NCBI GenBank assembly: GCA_002427745.1
Contig: DIYF01000017.1
Location: forward strand, 40,901-104,900
Length of the DNA stretch: 64,000 bases
Reading direction: 5' to 3'
DNA from: Roseivirga sp. UBA6061
GTDB lineage: Bacteria > Bacteroidota > Bacteroidia > Cytophagales > Cyclobacteriaceae
In this document: positions 6,973 to 15,675 of the stretch, in pieces
Layout of the letters: every line of letters begins with the position of its first letter
How positions within the stretch are numbered: the stretch's first letter is position 1
The notes under the pieces: generated by a model
Databases searched by the model: none
Seen by the model: the letters and a program-made list of their open reading frames with translations, nothing else
Told to the model about the DNA's origin: nothing
Translations under genes and position numbers: made by a program

Positions 6973-9461
6973 CTTCTGATCTGGCGGAGAATGGTGGTGT
7001 CTTTGATTTTGTCGTCAGCCGCCAGCAAGAAGGCCTTGCTGAGTATCATGGACAGGCGCTTGTCATTGTCGAAAGGTAAAAACACCTTCTCTCCTGCTTT
7101 GCTGCGTTCCTCTACAATACACAAATACTCATCATTGGGCTTCATGAGTATATTGCTGCTTCCGAGGTGGATTTTATAGGTTCTTATCTTGCCCTCCACC
7201 ACCAGGAACTTGCCTTCGAAACTGCATCGATCGGCTATTTTCAGCCGGGGAATCAGCCGCTCCAGCACCTCCTTGCGCATTTGAGCTGTGGCACTCAAAT
7301 CTCCGAATGAATAGCTGGACCAATAGGCATTATAGCGAGGCTCATTACCACTATCCACCCAGTCAGGGTCATTACCAATGCTGGTTACCCCCACAAAAAG
7401 ATCCACATCACGCATGGCTTCTGAAAAGACAATCGGCTCAACCGTTTCCACATTGACCTGCTCTCTGTCTCTGTAAAAACGCACCTGATCAGTGAATACA
7501 TAATTAAAGATGCCCGCCTCATTGATAGAAGACTCCACATCATTCCAGTTACCCTCTATCCAAAACTGCACCTCCATGTTCCAAAGGGGCAGTTCCAGGT
7601 AAGGAATGTTGTGTCCATCCCAGGCTCCCATCAGGTGATAGCGCCAGTTTCTTTGTTGACACAATGCTGCCATCTGATGTTGCCGCAGCACATGTGCTGC
7701 AAACCTGTTGGAGTAGCTGCGCGTGTTCAGCTCAGCATCTGTAACCACATAAACCTCCCTATAAGCCTGTTTAAAGGGTTGCTGTATCTCTCTCGACAGG
7801 AGAAAAATACGCCAGTCCAGCACATAATCAGCATCTTCGCCAATCGGGTGCCAGAGACTTACCATGTTAGCAGCATGGAACTCAGGTAGTGCCTCTCCCC
7901 TGTGGTCTACAAAACTACCATTGAAGTAAAAAGCCTGCACAGACTGCTCATTGTGAGTAAAGGTCCAGATAAGCCTATTGGCAATAAAAGACACCAGGCC
8001 ATGTTGATGATAATGATCCGTCCAGTCTTTCAGAGTCCATACCCTTTGCCTCAGGAATATCGACTCAATGCGGTTGCGCTGTGCACTAAGGGCCGATTGG
8101 ATTTCCCTCACCTTGCGTTTCAGGGCCTTGATTTCCTCAGCATATCCCTCCTTGAGTACGGAAGGTACCGTCTTCTGCTCACGCCCCTCTTTTTTCTGCC
8201 ATACCAGTTCTGCCTTATCTGTGCGAACAGGCCTGATAAGGGCCATATACTCACCTAACTGTTCCTGGTAGCAGTTCTGATCGTTAAGACCAAAGTCCGG
8301 CACAGCCATTTCCTCCACTTCGTCAACAGATTTGCCCTGTCTTTGCGCCACTTTGCTAATCAGTGCATCTACCTGTTTGTGTACAGAAGCCAGTTTTATT
8401 TTTTGTCTGAATTTGGTAAGCCGTGCGATGCCCATACCTTCAGGAAGCTCTGAAAGGGCATAAAGACAGGCATTACCGGTTTTTACAGAAAGCCCTCCCA
8501 CTCCCGGCATCTTCTTAAAACTCATCAGGCCCAGGCGCTCTACAGCCTGGCTAAGGTCATCATCGTTGAGCAGCAAACTCGTCCAGACCATAGACCTGAG
8601 CATGTTCAGGTTATCAGGGTGCATAAACTCAGTATCACCCGTTTTATGAGCATTGGCAATCAATTGCTCTGCCAACAGCAGCAACTCCCGTAAGCTTTCA
8701 GCCAGATTGTCTCTGTCCACCTTATCGATCTGCTCTTCAACTTCCTGCAGCCACTTTTTGCCCGGGCGCGCTTTCTGCATTCCCGTTTTCCATAAATCGG
8801 TCAGAGCCTTCCATATCTCAGCCTGCTTTCCTTTAGCAGCCGATAGTATAAGGCCAAAGGCTATCCCGAAGTCATCAGACTTATTGACAACCAGCAGAGA
8901 ATCACCGGTAACCAGCTCCTCAACCCTCCTTGCCAAATCTCGTTCATCGGCATACATATGGCCTTCACTTCCGAAATTCAGCTTCTTAAGACTGGCCTTA
9001 CCGCCTTCAGATAGCAGCCCTTCCTTTGCCAGCTCTTCTGCCCGCCTCAACAAGGATTTATAGGGTATATAGTAAAACCCGTTACGAGACTTATTGAATT
9101 TGAGAAGATAACCGATGATCTGAGTCTCAGACAATGGCAATTTGGTGCGCAATAACTGCCCCACTACCAGACTCATGACATCATCTCTGTGCCAACTTCT
9201 TTTATTATAGCGCGTTTGGAGGTGGTCGGCAAAAGTATGGATCAAAGTCGTGAGAAACTCCTGCTGATATTGATGGTCCCGTGATTTGAGATCAGCATAG
9301 CTCTTACTATCACTCAGTTTCAAACTGGTATATCCGCCTCGCTCCTGATCTGCATAGAGTACCTCCTTTTGCATACGGTGATAAAGGAGCTCATACTCGT
9401 TGAGAGCAGCCTCTTTGCTGCTGCCACGAAAGAGCCTGTCAAAATTCTCTCTGAACCCCAT
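6969..9461 (-). CDS. DUF4132 (MolR/YehI-type) domain protein
   Basis: The 830-residue protein has no signal peptide. Helical repeats fill the first ~450 residues. The C-terminal half carries segments I associate with DUF4132: ERIESIF-like RNRIESIFLRQRVW, FIANRLIWTF (about 505-515), the NRFAAHVLRQHQ segment, and near the end LGSSNILMKPNDEYLCIV followed by FLPFDNDKRLSMILSKAFLL. E. coli YehI (once called MolR) is in this family; its biochemical role is unsettled. The gene starts 3 bp after the small Gly-Gly-ended protein and overlaps the lipoprotein gene by 4 bp, so the three form one operon. The name molR should not be read as evidence for molybdate regulation here. Confidence 0.75.
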   Translation of the reverse strand: MGFRENFDRLFRGSSKEAALNEYELLYHRMQKEVLYADQERGGYTSLKLSDSKSYADLKSRDHQYQQEFLTTLIHTFADHLQTRYNKRSWHRDDVMSLVVGQLLRTKLPLSETQIIGYLLKFNKSRNGFYYIPYKSLLRRAEELAKEGLLSEGGKASLKKLNFGSEGHMYADERDLARRVEELVTGDSLLVVNKSDDFGIAFGLILSAAKGKQAEIWKALTDLWKTGMQKARPGKKWLQEVEEQIDKVDRDNLAESLRELLLLAEQLIANAHKTGDTEFMHPDNLNMLRSMVWTSLLLNDDDLSQAVERLGLMSFKKMPGVGGLSVKTGNACLYALSELPEGMGIARLTKFRQKIKLASVHKQVDALISKVAQRQGKSVDEVEEMAVPDFGLNDQNCYQEQLGEYMALIRPVRTDKAELVWQKKEGREQKTVPSVLKEGYAEEIKALKRKVREIQSALSAQRNRIESIFLRQRVWTLKDWTDHYHQHGLVSFIANRLIWTFTHNEQSVQAFYFNGSFVDHRGEALPEFHAANMVSLWHPIGEDADYVLDWRIFLLSREIQQPFKQAYREVYVVTDAELNTRSYSNRFAAHVLRQHQMAALCQQRNWRYHLMGAWDGHNIPYLELPLWNMEVQFWIEGNWNDVESSINEAGIFNYVFTDQVRFYRDREQVNVETVEPIVFSEAMRDVDLFVGVTSIGNDPDWVDSGNEPRYNAYWSSYSFGDLSATAQMRKEVLERLIPRLKIADRCSFEGKFLVVEGKIRTYKIHLGSSNILMKPNDEYLCIVEERSKAGEKVFLPFDNDKRLSMILSKAFLLAADDKIKDTTILRQIRR

Positions 9462-9464
9462 GCC

Positions 9465-9857
9465 TTAGCCTCCGACCAGTGGAGTAAGTTTGATAAAACT
9501 CACATGCGTATGCTCATTGACGAGTACCTCTTCTTCCAGGTCCGTGTATTGCCTGTCATCTATGATAAGGAAGAAACCGTTTTGGGCAAATGATTCCAGG
9601 GCTACATACACCTGCTTTTCTACATCAATCTCCTGGTGTTTTCTAAGCCTGAACCCGGAACTGGTCTCCTGAGATTCTGCGGGTTTGATCAGCCCTTTGA
9701 AGAACTCGGGTAATCTCTTATTGTAGCTGGCTACCTCAGATTCTACCCTTGAAGCGATGATATCACGAACGGTGATCCTTTCTTTCTCAATCCTGATTTT
9801 GATTTCGTTGAGAATGTCGCCTCTGGCAGTCTCGTCTTTGATTAGTAATTCTGTCAT
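9465..9857 (-). CDS. small protein with possible ubiquitin-like C-terminal fold ending in Gly-Gly
   Basis: The first gene of the DUF4132 operon encodes 130 residues. The N-terminal half is charged and helical (DILNEIKIRIEKERITVRDI). The last ~50 residues read like a beta-grasp domain: FFLIIDDRQYTDLEEEV, then VNEHTHVSFIKL, then the terminus TPLVGG immediately before the stop. A strand followed by a tail ending in Gly-Gly is how MoaD, ThiS and ubiquitin-like modifiers end, and it is used for C-terminal activation. No E1-like or JAB-type gene is next to it. The start at 9857 is preferred over the in-frame codon at 9878. The gap to the DUF4132 start is 3 bp. The fold call is inference. Confidence 0.65.
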   Translation of the reverse strand: MTELLIKDETARGDILNEIKIRIEKERITVRDIIASRVESEVASYNKRLPEFFKGLIKPAESQETSSGFRLRKHQEIDVEKQVYVALESFAQNGFFLIIDDRQYTDLEEEVLVNEHTHVSFIKLTPLVGG

Positions 9858-10621
9858 GACACTCTTTTTATTTGACAAATGAATCTAATCAAGCTCGGTC
9901 GCTTTTTCAACTCTCTATCCAATAACTAATAACTGACACCCCATAACGCGACCAGGTAAAAAAGAAGTGGGACTGCTTTGCATCAGGCAGGACTGCCTGT
10001 GGATCAGGATAACCAAAAATAAGTAACCCGCGGTAACATCAGAGGGCTGATGTACCCTCCGATGCCCCATGCGGGAAAAATGTTTGTCAAAGAGCATGAA
10101 ATTCCTGACAGACATATGAATCTATAAATTCATACCGTGTAAATGGCAAAATCACATACATCATTAATTGACTTAACAACTTTACTGATTACATCATTAA
10201 TACATCTAAGCACTTAAAAAACGCCCCTGCAAGCATTTTAAAGCCATTATTGAATTTCTCCGGTTTTTCGACATTAAGTCGCGCTTATCTTCCGAGACTA
10301 CCAGTGAAATTGGTCAGTTGCAGGTTGCCGAAGTAAAAACCATGGGCATAGTTTGATGGCATCTGGGTGATCATAAGTTGTTTAGGCAGAGCAATCTTTC
10401 GCTCCTGAATGCAATAAGCGGGAGTCGCTTTGGAGGGGGAATGAACGAGATATACTGAAAGTCTAACCGGACTGACAAAGTCAGATTGCGAAGTAGCCCT
10501 ATAAAAAAGGGAAAGCGTTAAAAGCAGCCAAGCACCCCGGAGGATACCAGGCAAAAGATAAGCGCATGGTAGAAAACAGACCGATACTGCCCTGAAAGAA
10601 GTTTGAAGGAGGCCGGGTTCC
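9858..10621. other. 764 bp intergenic stretch with short inverted repeats
   Basis: No convincing gene is seen. CAGGCAG-GA-CTGCCTG (9984-9999) is a perfect inverted repeat, and ACATCA/TGATGT (10036-10053) another. A minus-strand frame at 10285-10554 begins with a signal-peptide-like stretch but has no recognisable body. The promoter of the 9857 operon should lie in the A/T-rich part just after 9858. Confidence 0.5.
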
Positions 10622-10990
10622 TCAATTAGAACCCAGCCAATCTAATGCTTTCAGTTGATCGTAAAACAGCTTAATTCTGGTATACCCCTGCCTGAAGCAG
10701 TAGTTCTCCCAGACCTTGTACCCTTTTACATCATCATTCAACACAATGGCTCTCCTGAATTTTGTATCCATTCCTATGGACTCCAACTCCCTGGAGAGGG
10801 CAAGCATACCTTCTTCGCTCGCCATCAACTTTGCACTTCTCACGTCTGTTAAGACTCTCTCACATCCTCTTTGCGAGGCAACTTCACCCACTTTGGCAAA
10901 GTATTCAGCAGCGATCTCTACGGTCAGGTCTCCTTCAATCTTTCCGGAGACTACGTCCAACCCCTCTTCGTAACTCACACTAAATTCCAT
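10622..10990 (-). CDS. STAS/SpoIIAA-like single-domain protein
   Basis: The 122-residue protein has the alternating strand/helix pattern of SpoIIAA-like proteins. A first strand pair covers FSVSYEEGLDVVSGKIEGDL, a helix follows at about 30-40, VLTDVRSAK is a buried strand ending at a possible binding loop, and the terminus is QLKALDWL. In STAS anti-anti-sigma factors a serine follows the buried strand; here the loop reads DVRSAKLMAS, so phosphorylation is possible but unproven. No kinase or sigma partner lies next to it. It stands alone, divergent from the gene at 11294. Signal transduction or a lipid/phosphate-binding role are both possible. Confidence 0.6.
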   Translation of the reverse strand: MEFSVSYEEGLDVVSGKIEGDLTVEIAAEYFAKVGEVASQRGCERVLTDVRSAKLMASEEGMLALSRELESIGMDTKFRRAIVLNDDVKGYKVWENYCFRQGYTRIKLFYDQLKALDWLGSN

Positions 10991-11293
10991 CCGTCACTTC
11001 CGTCAAGGCCGCAAAATTATGGTAACGCACACCTTCCCTTAGTCCGGCAACACTAATTTCGATGCAAACGATGATTGCCGAAATCTTCTTCGCTCAAACC
11101 TATGAATAACAATAGAGGCATCTGGTCTTCTGGCCAAACGATTTAATTCTATTTTACCGAGCCTTACACCCCTCCTGTTGCGAACTGCAAAAAGCTGATT
11201 GTCAGTAGCCTTTATTTGCTTTAAAAACCCGGCCCCCGACCTTCCTGCGAACCGGCTGAGTGAAAACATGAATGCAGTATTTATCTTCAAATT
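10991..11293. other. 303 bp divergent intergenic region
   Basis: This stretch separates the STAS-like gene (minus) from the hypothetical gene at 11294 (plus) and must hold both promoters. A minus frame spanning 11039-11326 has unlikely composition and overlaps the start of the plus gene, so it is not called. Confidence 0.4.
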
Positions 11294-11749
11294 ATGACAT
11301 ATCAGGCTCGCAGTATTCGCTTCCACAAGCTGGTTGAAACAGGCACGTGGCGCACAAAAGTTTACAGTATCAGCTATCGTGAGCGCTTTTCAGCACAGCC
11401 CTCCCTCAACAAGGCAATAGCTTCACTACCTCAGTGGCTGGCAGAAGCTGAGGCGAAGACAGATGTTTCAGGCAAAGTGGCGGCATTAATCGTGCATGAA
11501 GGACGAGACGGCATCTGGTCTATTCTCAGCTGGTGGGTAGGTGGCAATATGCTTCAGACGCAAACTTATTTCAACACCGTGGCACAACCGGAAGTACTTA
11601 CTCCCTATGCCCCGGCCGGATCGCTAGCCTGTGTATGGGAGCTGGCCGTAATCAACCATGAGCGCATTGCCTGGACCGATCACATTCTCAAAAAACCAGA
11701 GCCGGATTATGAGAGTCTCCTGGCAGATGTGCTGAATGCCGATATTTAA
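11294..11749 (+). CDS. conserved hypothetical protein, 151 residues
   Basis: A soluble protein without signal peptide or membrane segment. It contains YSISYRERFSAQPSL near the N-terminus and a tryptophan-rich centre (DGIWSILSWWVGGNMLQTQ, about 74-92), then LACVWELAVINHERIAW. The composition is that of a real folded protein, and the centre suggests a buried aromatic pocket. I do not recognise the family. The gene at 11795 follows after 45 bp in the same direction and may be co-transcribed. Confidence 0.6.
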   Translation: MTYQARSIRFHKLVETGTWRTKVYSISYRERFSAQPSLNKAIASLPQWLAEAEAKTDVSGKVAALIVHEGRDGIWSILSWWVGGNMLQTQTYFNTVAQPEVLTPYAPAGSLACVWELAVINHERIAWTDHILKKPEPDYESLLADVLNADI

Positions 11750-11794
11750 TTCAGGCTTTTCCTTGCCCCTTAGTATATTCAGCCTGCTTTATTC

Positions 11795-12379
11795 ATGTAC
11801 GAAGATCTACAACCCTTACGCGTTTCAGCAGGCTGGAAAATTGACCGCAATCTCTTCTTTGATGAAGAAATTGACCCGGAGAAGATGGATACGCTGCCAG
11901 AAACCCTTTTTAATGCTTTTTCAGAAAGCAGATACAGGGCTATAGACCTGGAATGGGTACCGGAAACTCGCAAAAGCGGGTACTTTCAACTAAGCGTGGT
12001 CAATGTAATTCCTGTTTATAATGAAACCACTAAGAGCATTAACTGGGACTATGACTACGACTCTCCCTACTACGAATTGCAAACCACCGACAGAAAAAAG
12101 GTAGTGAGTGAGATTGAAAGGCTCATGTGGCAGACTCCACCATTTGAGGATGAACGAATACTGAAAGGTCCGGGGCAGGTAGATGAACCATCTGAGAGCT
12201 TTCGACTTGCCTTGAAAAATGAGGGGCTCAATCAGCAGCTTTTCGAAGATATTATGAGCAAGGGCAATCGCAGCATTCAAAACATCCTCATTGATCACCC
12301 CGATATTCAACCCGACATGCTGCGGACGATTATAGCATCGGATGCAGCAAAGAAAGTAAGGAAAAAGGCGGAAACATAG
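11795..12379 (+). CDS. hypothetical protein, 194 residues
   Basis: An acidic cytoplasmic protein with no signal peptide. The N-terminal part (FFDEEIDPEKMDTLPE) is followed by strand-rich sequence (SGYFQLSVVNVIPVYNE, WDYDYDSPYYEL) and a basic helical C-terminus ending KKVRKKAET. No known motif was found. It might be an immunity-type or adaptor protein, but nothing in the neighbourhood supports a specific role. It sits between two other small unrecognised genes in the same direction. Confidence 0.55.
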   Translation: MYEDLQPLRVSAGWKIDRNLFFDEEIDPEKMDTLPETLFNAFSESRYRAIDLEWVPETRKSGYFQLSVVNVIPVYNETTKSINWDYDYDSPYYELQTTDRKKVVSEIERLMWQTPPFEDERILKGPGQVDEPSESFRLALKNEGLNQQLFEDIMSKGNRSIQNILIDHPDIQPDMLRTIIASDAAKKVRKKAET

Positions 12380-12449
12380 CTCAACAGCAAGCGTTACAAA
12401 AAAGCCCATGGCCTCTGGATCCAAGAGAACCCAACTGACCAGAAGTAAA

Positions 12450-13043
12450 ATGAAACACGGTTCGCTTCTCCTACTGATTGTAGTTTTGATTAATGCCTGT
12501 GCGGGCACTTCTCTACCTGTTCATGATAATCCCCAGGTGAGTCAGTTCTCCAAAAGTAGCCCTTCCGATTCCCTGACCATTACCATCGAAGCGTTGAATC
12601 TCAGCGAAGACCTGAGCAAAATTCTGTCTACCAAAAATGATGAGCTGCTGATCCTTGTTTATGAAAATCAAACAGAAGGCAACCTGAGTACTCCCTTACT
12701 GATTCAGGAATTGTTGCTGGATATAGACAACCCGAAGAAAAGCTTCCATTGGAAGAAAGACAGAAGTCTCTCAGGAAAGGACCTTCTTTTTGTATTGTTA
12801 GAGCAGGACTATGAAACACCGGTTGAGCAGCTCGATCCCATCTTCAGAGTTCAGCACCAACACATCATAGCTGCCTTCAAAAAACGAGATTACCAAACAC
12901 TTAAGACCTACCTGGGTACCGAAGACTTACTCGGTTATAAAGTGCTACAGGGATTCTCTCTCCAGGAGTCGCTGACATTCACAGTTAAAGGAGTTTATAA
13001 GCTGGACTTATACGAGTATAATATCACGATCAGCCCTTACTGA
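12450..13043 (+). CDS. putative lipoprotein of unknown function
   Basis: From the ATG at 12450 the protein starts MKHGSLLLLIVVLINACAG, a lipoprotein signal peptide with the cysteine at about position 17. The frame is open 42 bp further upstream, but that extension would put polar residues before the signal. The mature ~180 residues are mixed alpha/beta with a serine-rich start (SQFSKSSPSDSLTITIE) and contain PLLIQELLLDI and DPIFRVQHQHIIAAFKK. No family was recognised. It should be membrane-anchored in the periplasm or on the outer membrane. Confidence 0.6.
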   Translation: MKHGSLLLLIVVLINACAGTSLPVHDNPQVSQFSKSSPSDSLTITIEALNLSEDLSKILSTKNDELLILVYENQTEGNLSTPLLIQELLLDIDNPKKSFHWKKDRSLSGKDLLFVLLEQDYETPVEQLDPIFRVQHQHIIAAFKKRDYQTLKTYLGTEDLLGYKVLQGFSLQESLTFTVKGVYKLDLYEYNITISPY

Positions 13044-13097
13044 CTGGTATAATTTGTGTTTACACTATGAAGTAGAGACCTTTGAATCCAATCTAAG

Positions 13098-13610
13098 ATG
13101 ATGTACAAGATCGCCTCAGTACTTTTACTTTGCTCCTTCTTCGTTTCGGTTCAGGCCCAAACCGATAATGAGTGGCTGCAAACCGCTCAGGAAAGTGCTC
13201 AGAAGATGTCAGACGCCTTCCATTCTGCAGATTATGACACTTTTCTGGACTTTACCCACCCTACCATTATCGATGATATAGGAGGAAGAGAAAAGATGAA
13301 AGAGCTGATCAGTGGCGGTCTTGGGCCGGGCATTGAGTTTATCAGCACCAGAGTACTGAAGGCAAAAAAACTCTTTAAAACAGGTGATACCTACCAATGC
13401 GGCATGAAGCAGGAGCAGATTATGGAGGTTGAGGGTAAACGCTACCTGATTACGGGCTGGCTGATAGGCATCTCCTATGATGCAGGAAAAGAATGGCGCT
13501 ACATCTCTGTAAGCAATCATACCCTTGATCATATGAGGAAGTTTTTTCCGGAGCTGGACAAACGACTGCCTGTAAAGCCTCAGAAGGAACCACGCCCTAT
13601 CAAAAATTAA
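13098..13610 (+). CDS. exported NTF2-like protein
   Basis: The 170-residue product has a signal peptide (MMYKIASVLLLCSFFVSVQA, cut likely after QA). The body resembles small NTF2-like domains: an N-terminal helix with WLQTAQESAQKMSDAFHSAD, then YDTFLDFTHPTIIDDIGG, then curved strands (YLITGWLIGISYD, WRYISVSNHTLDHM). Proteins of this kind are usually periplasmic with an unidentified ligand. It is a single gene between two hypothetical genes and a two-component operon. Function is unknown. Confidence 0.6.
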   Translation: MMYKIASVLLLCSFFVSVQAQTDNEWLQTAQESAQKMSDAFHSADYDTFLDFTHPTIIDDIGGREKMKELISGGLGPGIEFISTRVLKAKKLFKTGDTYQCGMKQEQIMEVEGKRYLITGWLIGISYDAGKEWRYISVSNHTLDHMRKFFPELDKRLPVKPQKEPRPIKN

Positions 13611-13716
13611 CATATGGACCAGGTAACTGTGGAACCGCTAGTCACTACCAACAAATCTTTACCCTCTTCCGGCTACTCTTTACCCTAACCTGACAAAGTA
13701 TCTTTAATTTACCGGC

Positions 13717-14883
13717 ATGTTCAATCTCAGTCTGCATGAAAGCCTGCTGATCATTGTAAGCGTGCTGGTGACGGCCGGATGCTTTAATATTGCGCTGTAC
13801 TTCGGCTATCATCGCAGATTGACCTACCTCTTTTTTGCCTGTTACTGTCTCTTCCATGTATTCAAGATCTGGCTAAAGACCTTTCCCGCAGAGCAACTGC
13901 TGGTTCCTGCCCTGAACCTCACGGCTTTTGATCTGATTTATCTTTCTGTACTGGCCGGAATGATTTCGCTGAACACCTTTATCAGCTATCACTTTGACAC
14001 GACCTACAAGAAAAAGCTCTCGCTCGCCTTTGCCATCATCGGGCTTGTGTTTTACTTCTGGCTGCCCGAGGTAAGCTTTATTCGTTTTGCCATGCTCATC
14101 GCCCTGGCCCAGACCCTTTCAGGCATCCGTAAGAGCCATAGCGGCTATATATTGTTAATCGGCTTAGTTGGCTTTATCCTCACCACAGAGCTGGGAAATC
14201 AGGGCTTTCTCAACTACGGCTATTTCGTGGGAGTAATCTTCTTTGTTTTCAGTATGATGCTGGCTGCAGGAATAGAGCTGGCCCGCAGAAACAAAAGCTA
14301 TCAGGAAACCCTGCTCAGATCGTCCAGACTGGAAAACCAGTTACTTAAAAAGAACATTCAGCCGCACTTCATTCTCAACTCACTTACCTCCCTGCAGGAG
14401 CTGATTGAAAGTGATCCGGACAAAGCCTCACAATTTGTGCTGCACCTCTCCAGAGAGTTTGAATTATTCGCTACCATCAGCAATAAGAAGCTTATCTCCA
14501 TTACGGACGAGCTGAGCCTGGTTGAGTCTTACCTGAAGGTCATGTCTATCAGAAAGAGCATCGACTTTGAACTGAAGATCAGCGATATCAATGAAACGGA
14601 TGAGATACCACCCGGTGTACTCCTTACCCTGGTTGAAAACGGTATATCGCATGGCTTTGAAGACCGCACCACTGGTGCCTTTGAAATCATCAAGGAAGAA
14701 GATGATAAACTCTGCAAATACTCTGTGTTGAACGATGGCAACAACCAGGAGGGAAATACCGGTCAGGGTATGGGGCTTTCCTACATTCTGGCAAGGCTGG
14801 AAGAGTCTTATGCCAATAATTTCAAATTCGAGTCCAGGCCCATTCCCGAAGGCTGGATATCAACCATCAGCATTCTCAAATGA
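13717..14883 (+). CDS. LytS-type sensor histidine kinase
   Basis: About seven hydrophobic segments fill residues 8-185, resembling a 7TM-type sensor region. The His_kinase domain follows: KKNIQPHFILNSL with the phospho-acceptor at about H217, then a helical part and the ATPase with PPGVLLTLVENGISHGFED and GQGMGLSYI. The family autophosphorylates and passes phosphate to a LytTR regulator. That partner is the next gene, whose ATG overlaps this stop by 4 bp. The signal sensed is unknown. Confidence 0.9.
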   Translation: MFNLSLHESLLIIVSVLVTAGCFNIALYFGYHRRLTYLFFACYCLFHVFKIWLKTFPAEQLLVPALNLTAFDLIYLSVLAGMISLNTFISYHFDTTYKKKLSLAFAIIGLVFYFWLPEVSFIRFAMLIALAQTLSGIRKSHSGYILLIGLVGFILTTELGNQGFLNYGYFVGVIFFVFSMMLAAGIELARRNKSYQETLLRSSRLENQLLKKNIQPHFILNSLTSLQELIESDPDKASQFVLHLSREFELFATISNKKLISITDELSLVESYLKVMSIRKSIDFELKISDINETDEIPPGVLLTLVENGISHGFEDRTTGAFEIIKEEDDKLCKYSVLNDGNNQEGNTGQGMGLSYILARLEESYANNFKFESRPIPEGWISTISILK

Positions 14884-15584
14884 TCAGGATACTCATTTGT
14901 GAAGATGAAAAGCTGATAGCCGAGCGCCTGGCCCGTTTTGTCAGCAATGCCCTGACTGTCCCGGCTCGCATTGAAAAGGTGCATTCCATCATTCAGGCCA
15001 GGCACTATCTGCAAAACCAGTCGGTGGACCTGCTCTTTCTGGATCTGAATCTTCACGGAAAGGACGGCTTCACCTTATTGGGCGATTTTCTCTCTCAATC
15101 GTTCCAGACCATTGTTGTATCTGCCTATACTGACAGAGCTATTGAGGCCTTTGAGTACGGAGCCCTCGATTTTCTGGGCAAACCCTTTACGCAGGAACGC
15201 ATTCAAAAGGCAGTAAGCCGCTACGAAAACGGACTGGCTGATCAGGAACGGCAGTTAAAGTACCTGGCCGTAAAATGTAGAAGAGAAACTGAATTTGTGG
15301 AGGTAAAAACCATCAAATTCATCAAAGCAGCCAGTATTTACTCAGACCTCCACCTTTCCACTGGTGAAGTTAAAGTCTATGACAAGCCACTGAATCAACT
15401 ATTGAAGCTGCTTCCCTCCCATTTCCAGAGAGTTCATAAATCCTACATTGTCAATAGTCATTTTGTACAGTCCATCCATAGCAAAAAGCAAAACAGCTAT
15501 GTCCTGATATTGTCTTCAGATGAGTCTGTTCCATTGAGTCGCGATAAGAGAAAAGACGTACTCTCTTTTTTGAACCTGCCCTGA
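14880..15584 (+). CDS. LytTR-family response regulator
   Basis: Residues 1-120 form a receiver domain: acidic pair in ICEDEK, phospho-acceptor D55 in LFLDLNLHG, and the conserved lysine in FLGKPF. Residues about 135-230 form a LytTR DNA-binding domain, recognised by VEVKTIKFIKAAS, FQRVHKSYIVN and the terminal strand PLSRDKR. It is the cognate partner of the kinase with which it overlaps by 4 bp. Its targets are not evident; the exported aminotransferase and NTF2-like genes just downstream are candidates by position only. Confidence 0.9.
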   Translation: MIRILICEDEKLIAERLARFVSNALTVPARIEKVHSIIQARHYLQNQSVDLLFLDLNLHGKDGFTLLGDFLSQSFQTIVVSAYTDRAIEAFEYGALDFLGKPFTQERIQKAVSRYENGLADQERQLKYLAVKCRRETEFVEVKTIKFIKAASIYSDLHLSTGEVKVYDKPLNQLLKLLPSHFQRVHKSYIVNSHFVQSIHSKKQNSYVLILSSDESVPLSRDKRKDVLSFLNLP

Positions 15585-15675
15585 AAATATACAGGTCAGA
15601 AGTCCATTGTACAGTTCAGAAGCTTAGGTGTGGTAATCTTGTCCAGCCTGCCTTTTTTACCACAAAAAAGGTGAA

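Noticed and set aside
10285..10554. Minus-strand open frame of 89 codons with a signal-like start
   Set aside because: No recognisable body, no coupling to a neighbour, and composition unlike its surroundings; left as intergenic.
11039..11326. Minus-strand open frame of 95 codons
   Set aside because: Very Arg-rich and overlaps the start of the better supported plus gene at 11294.
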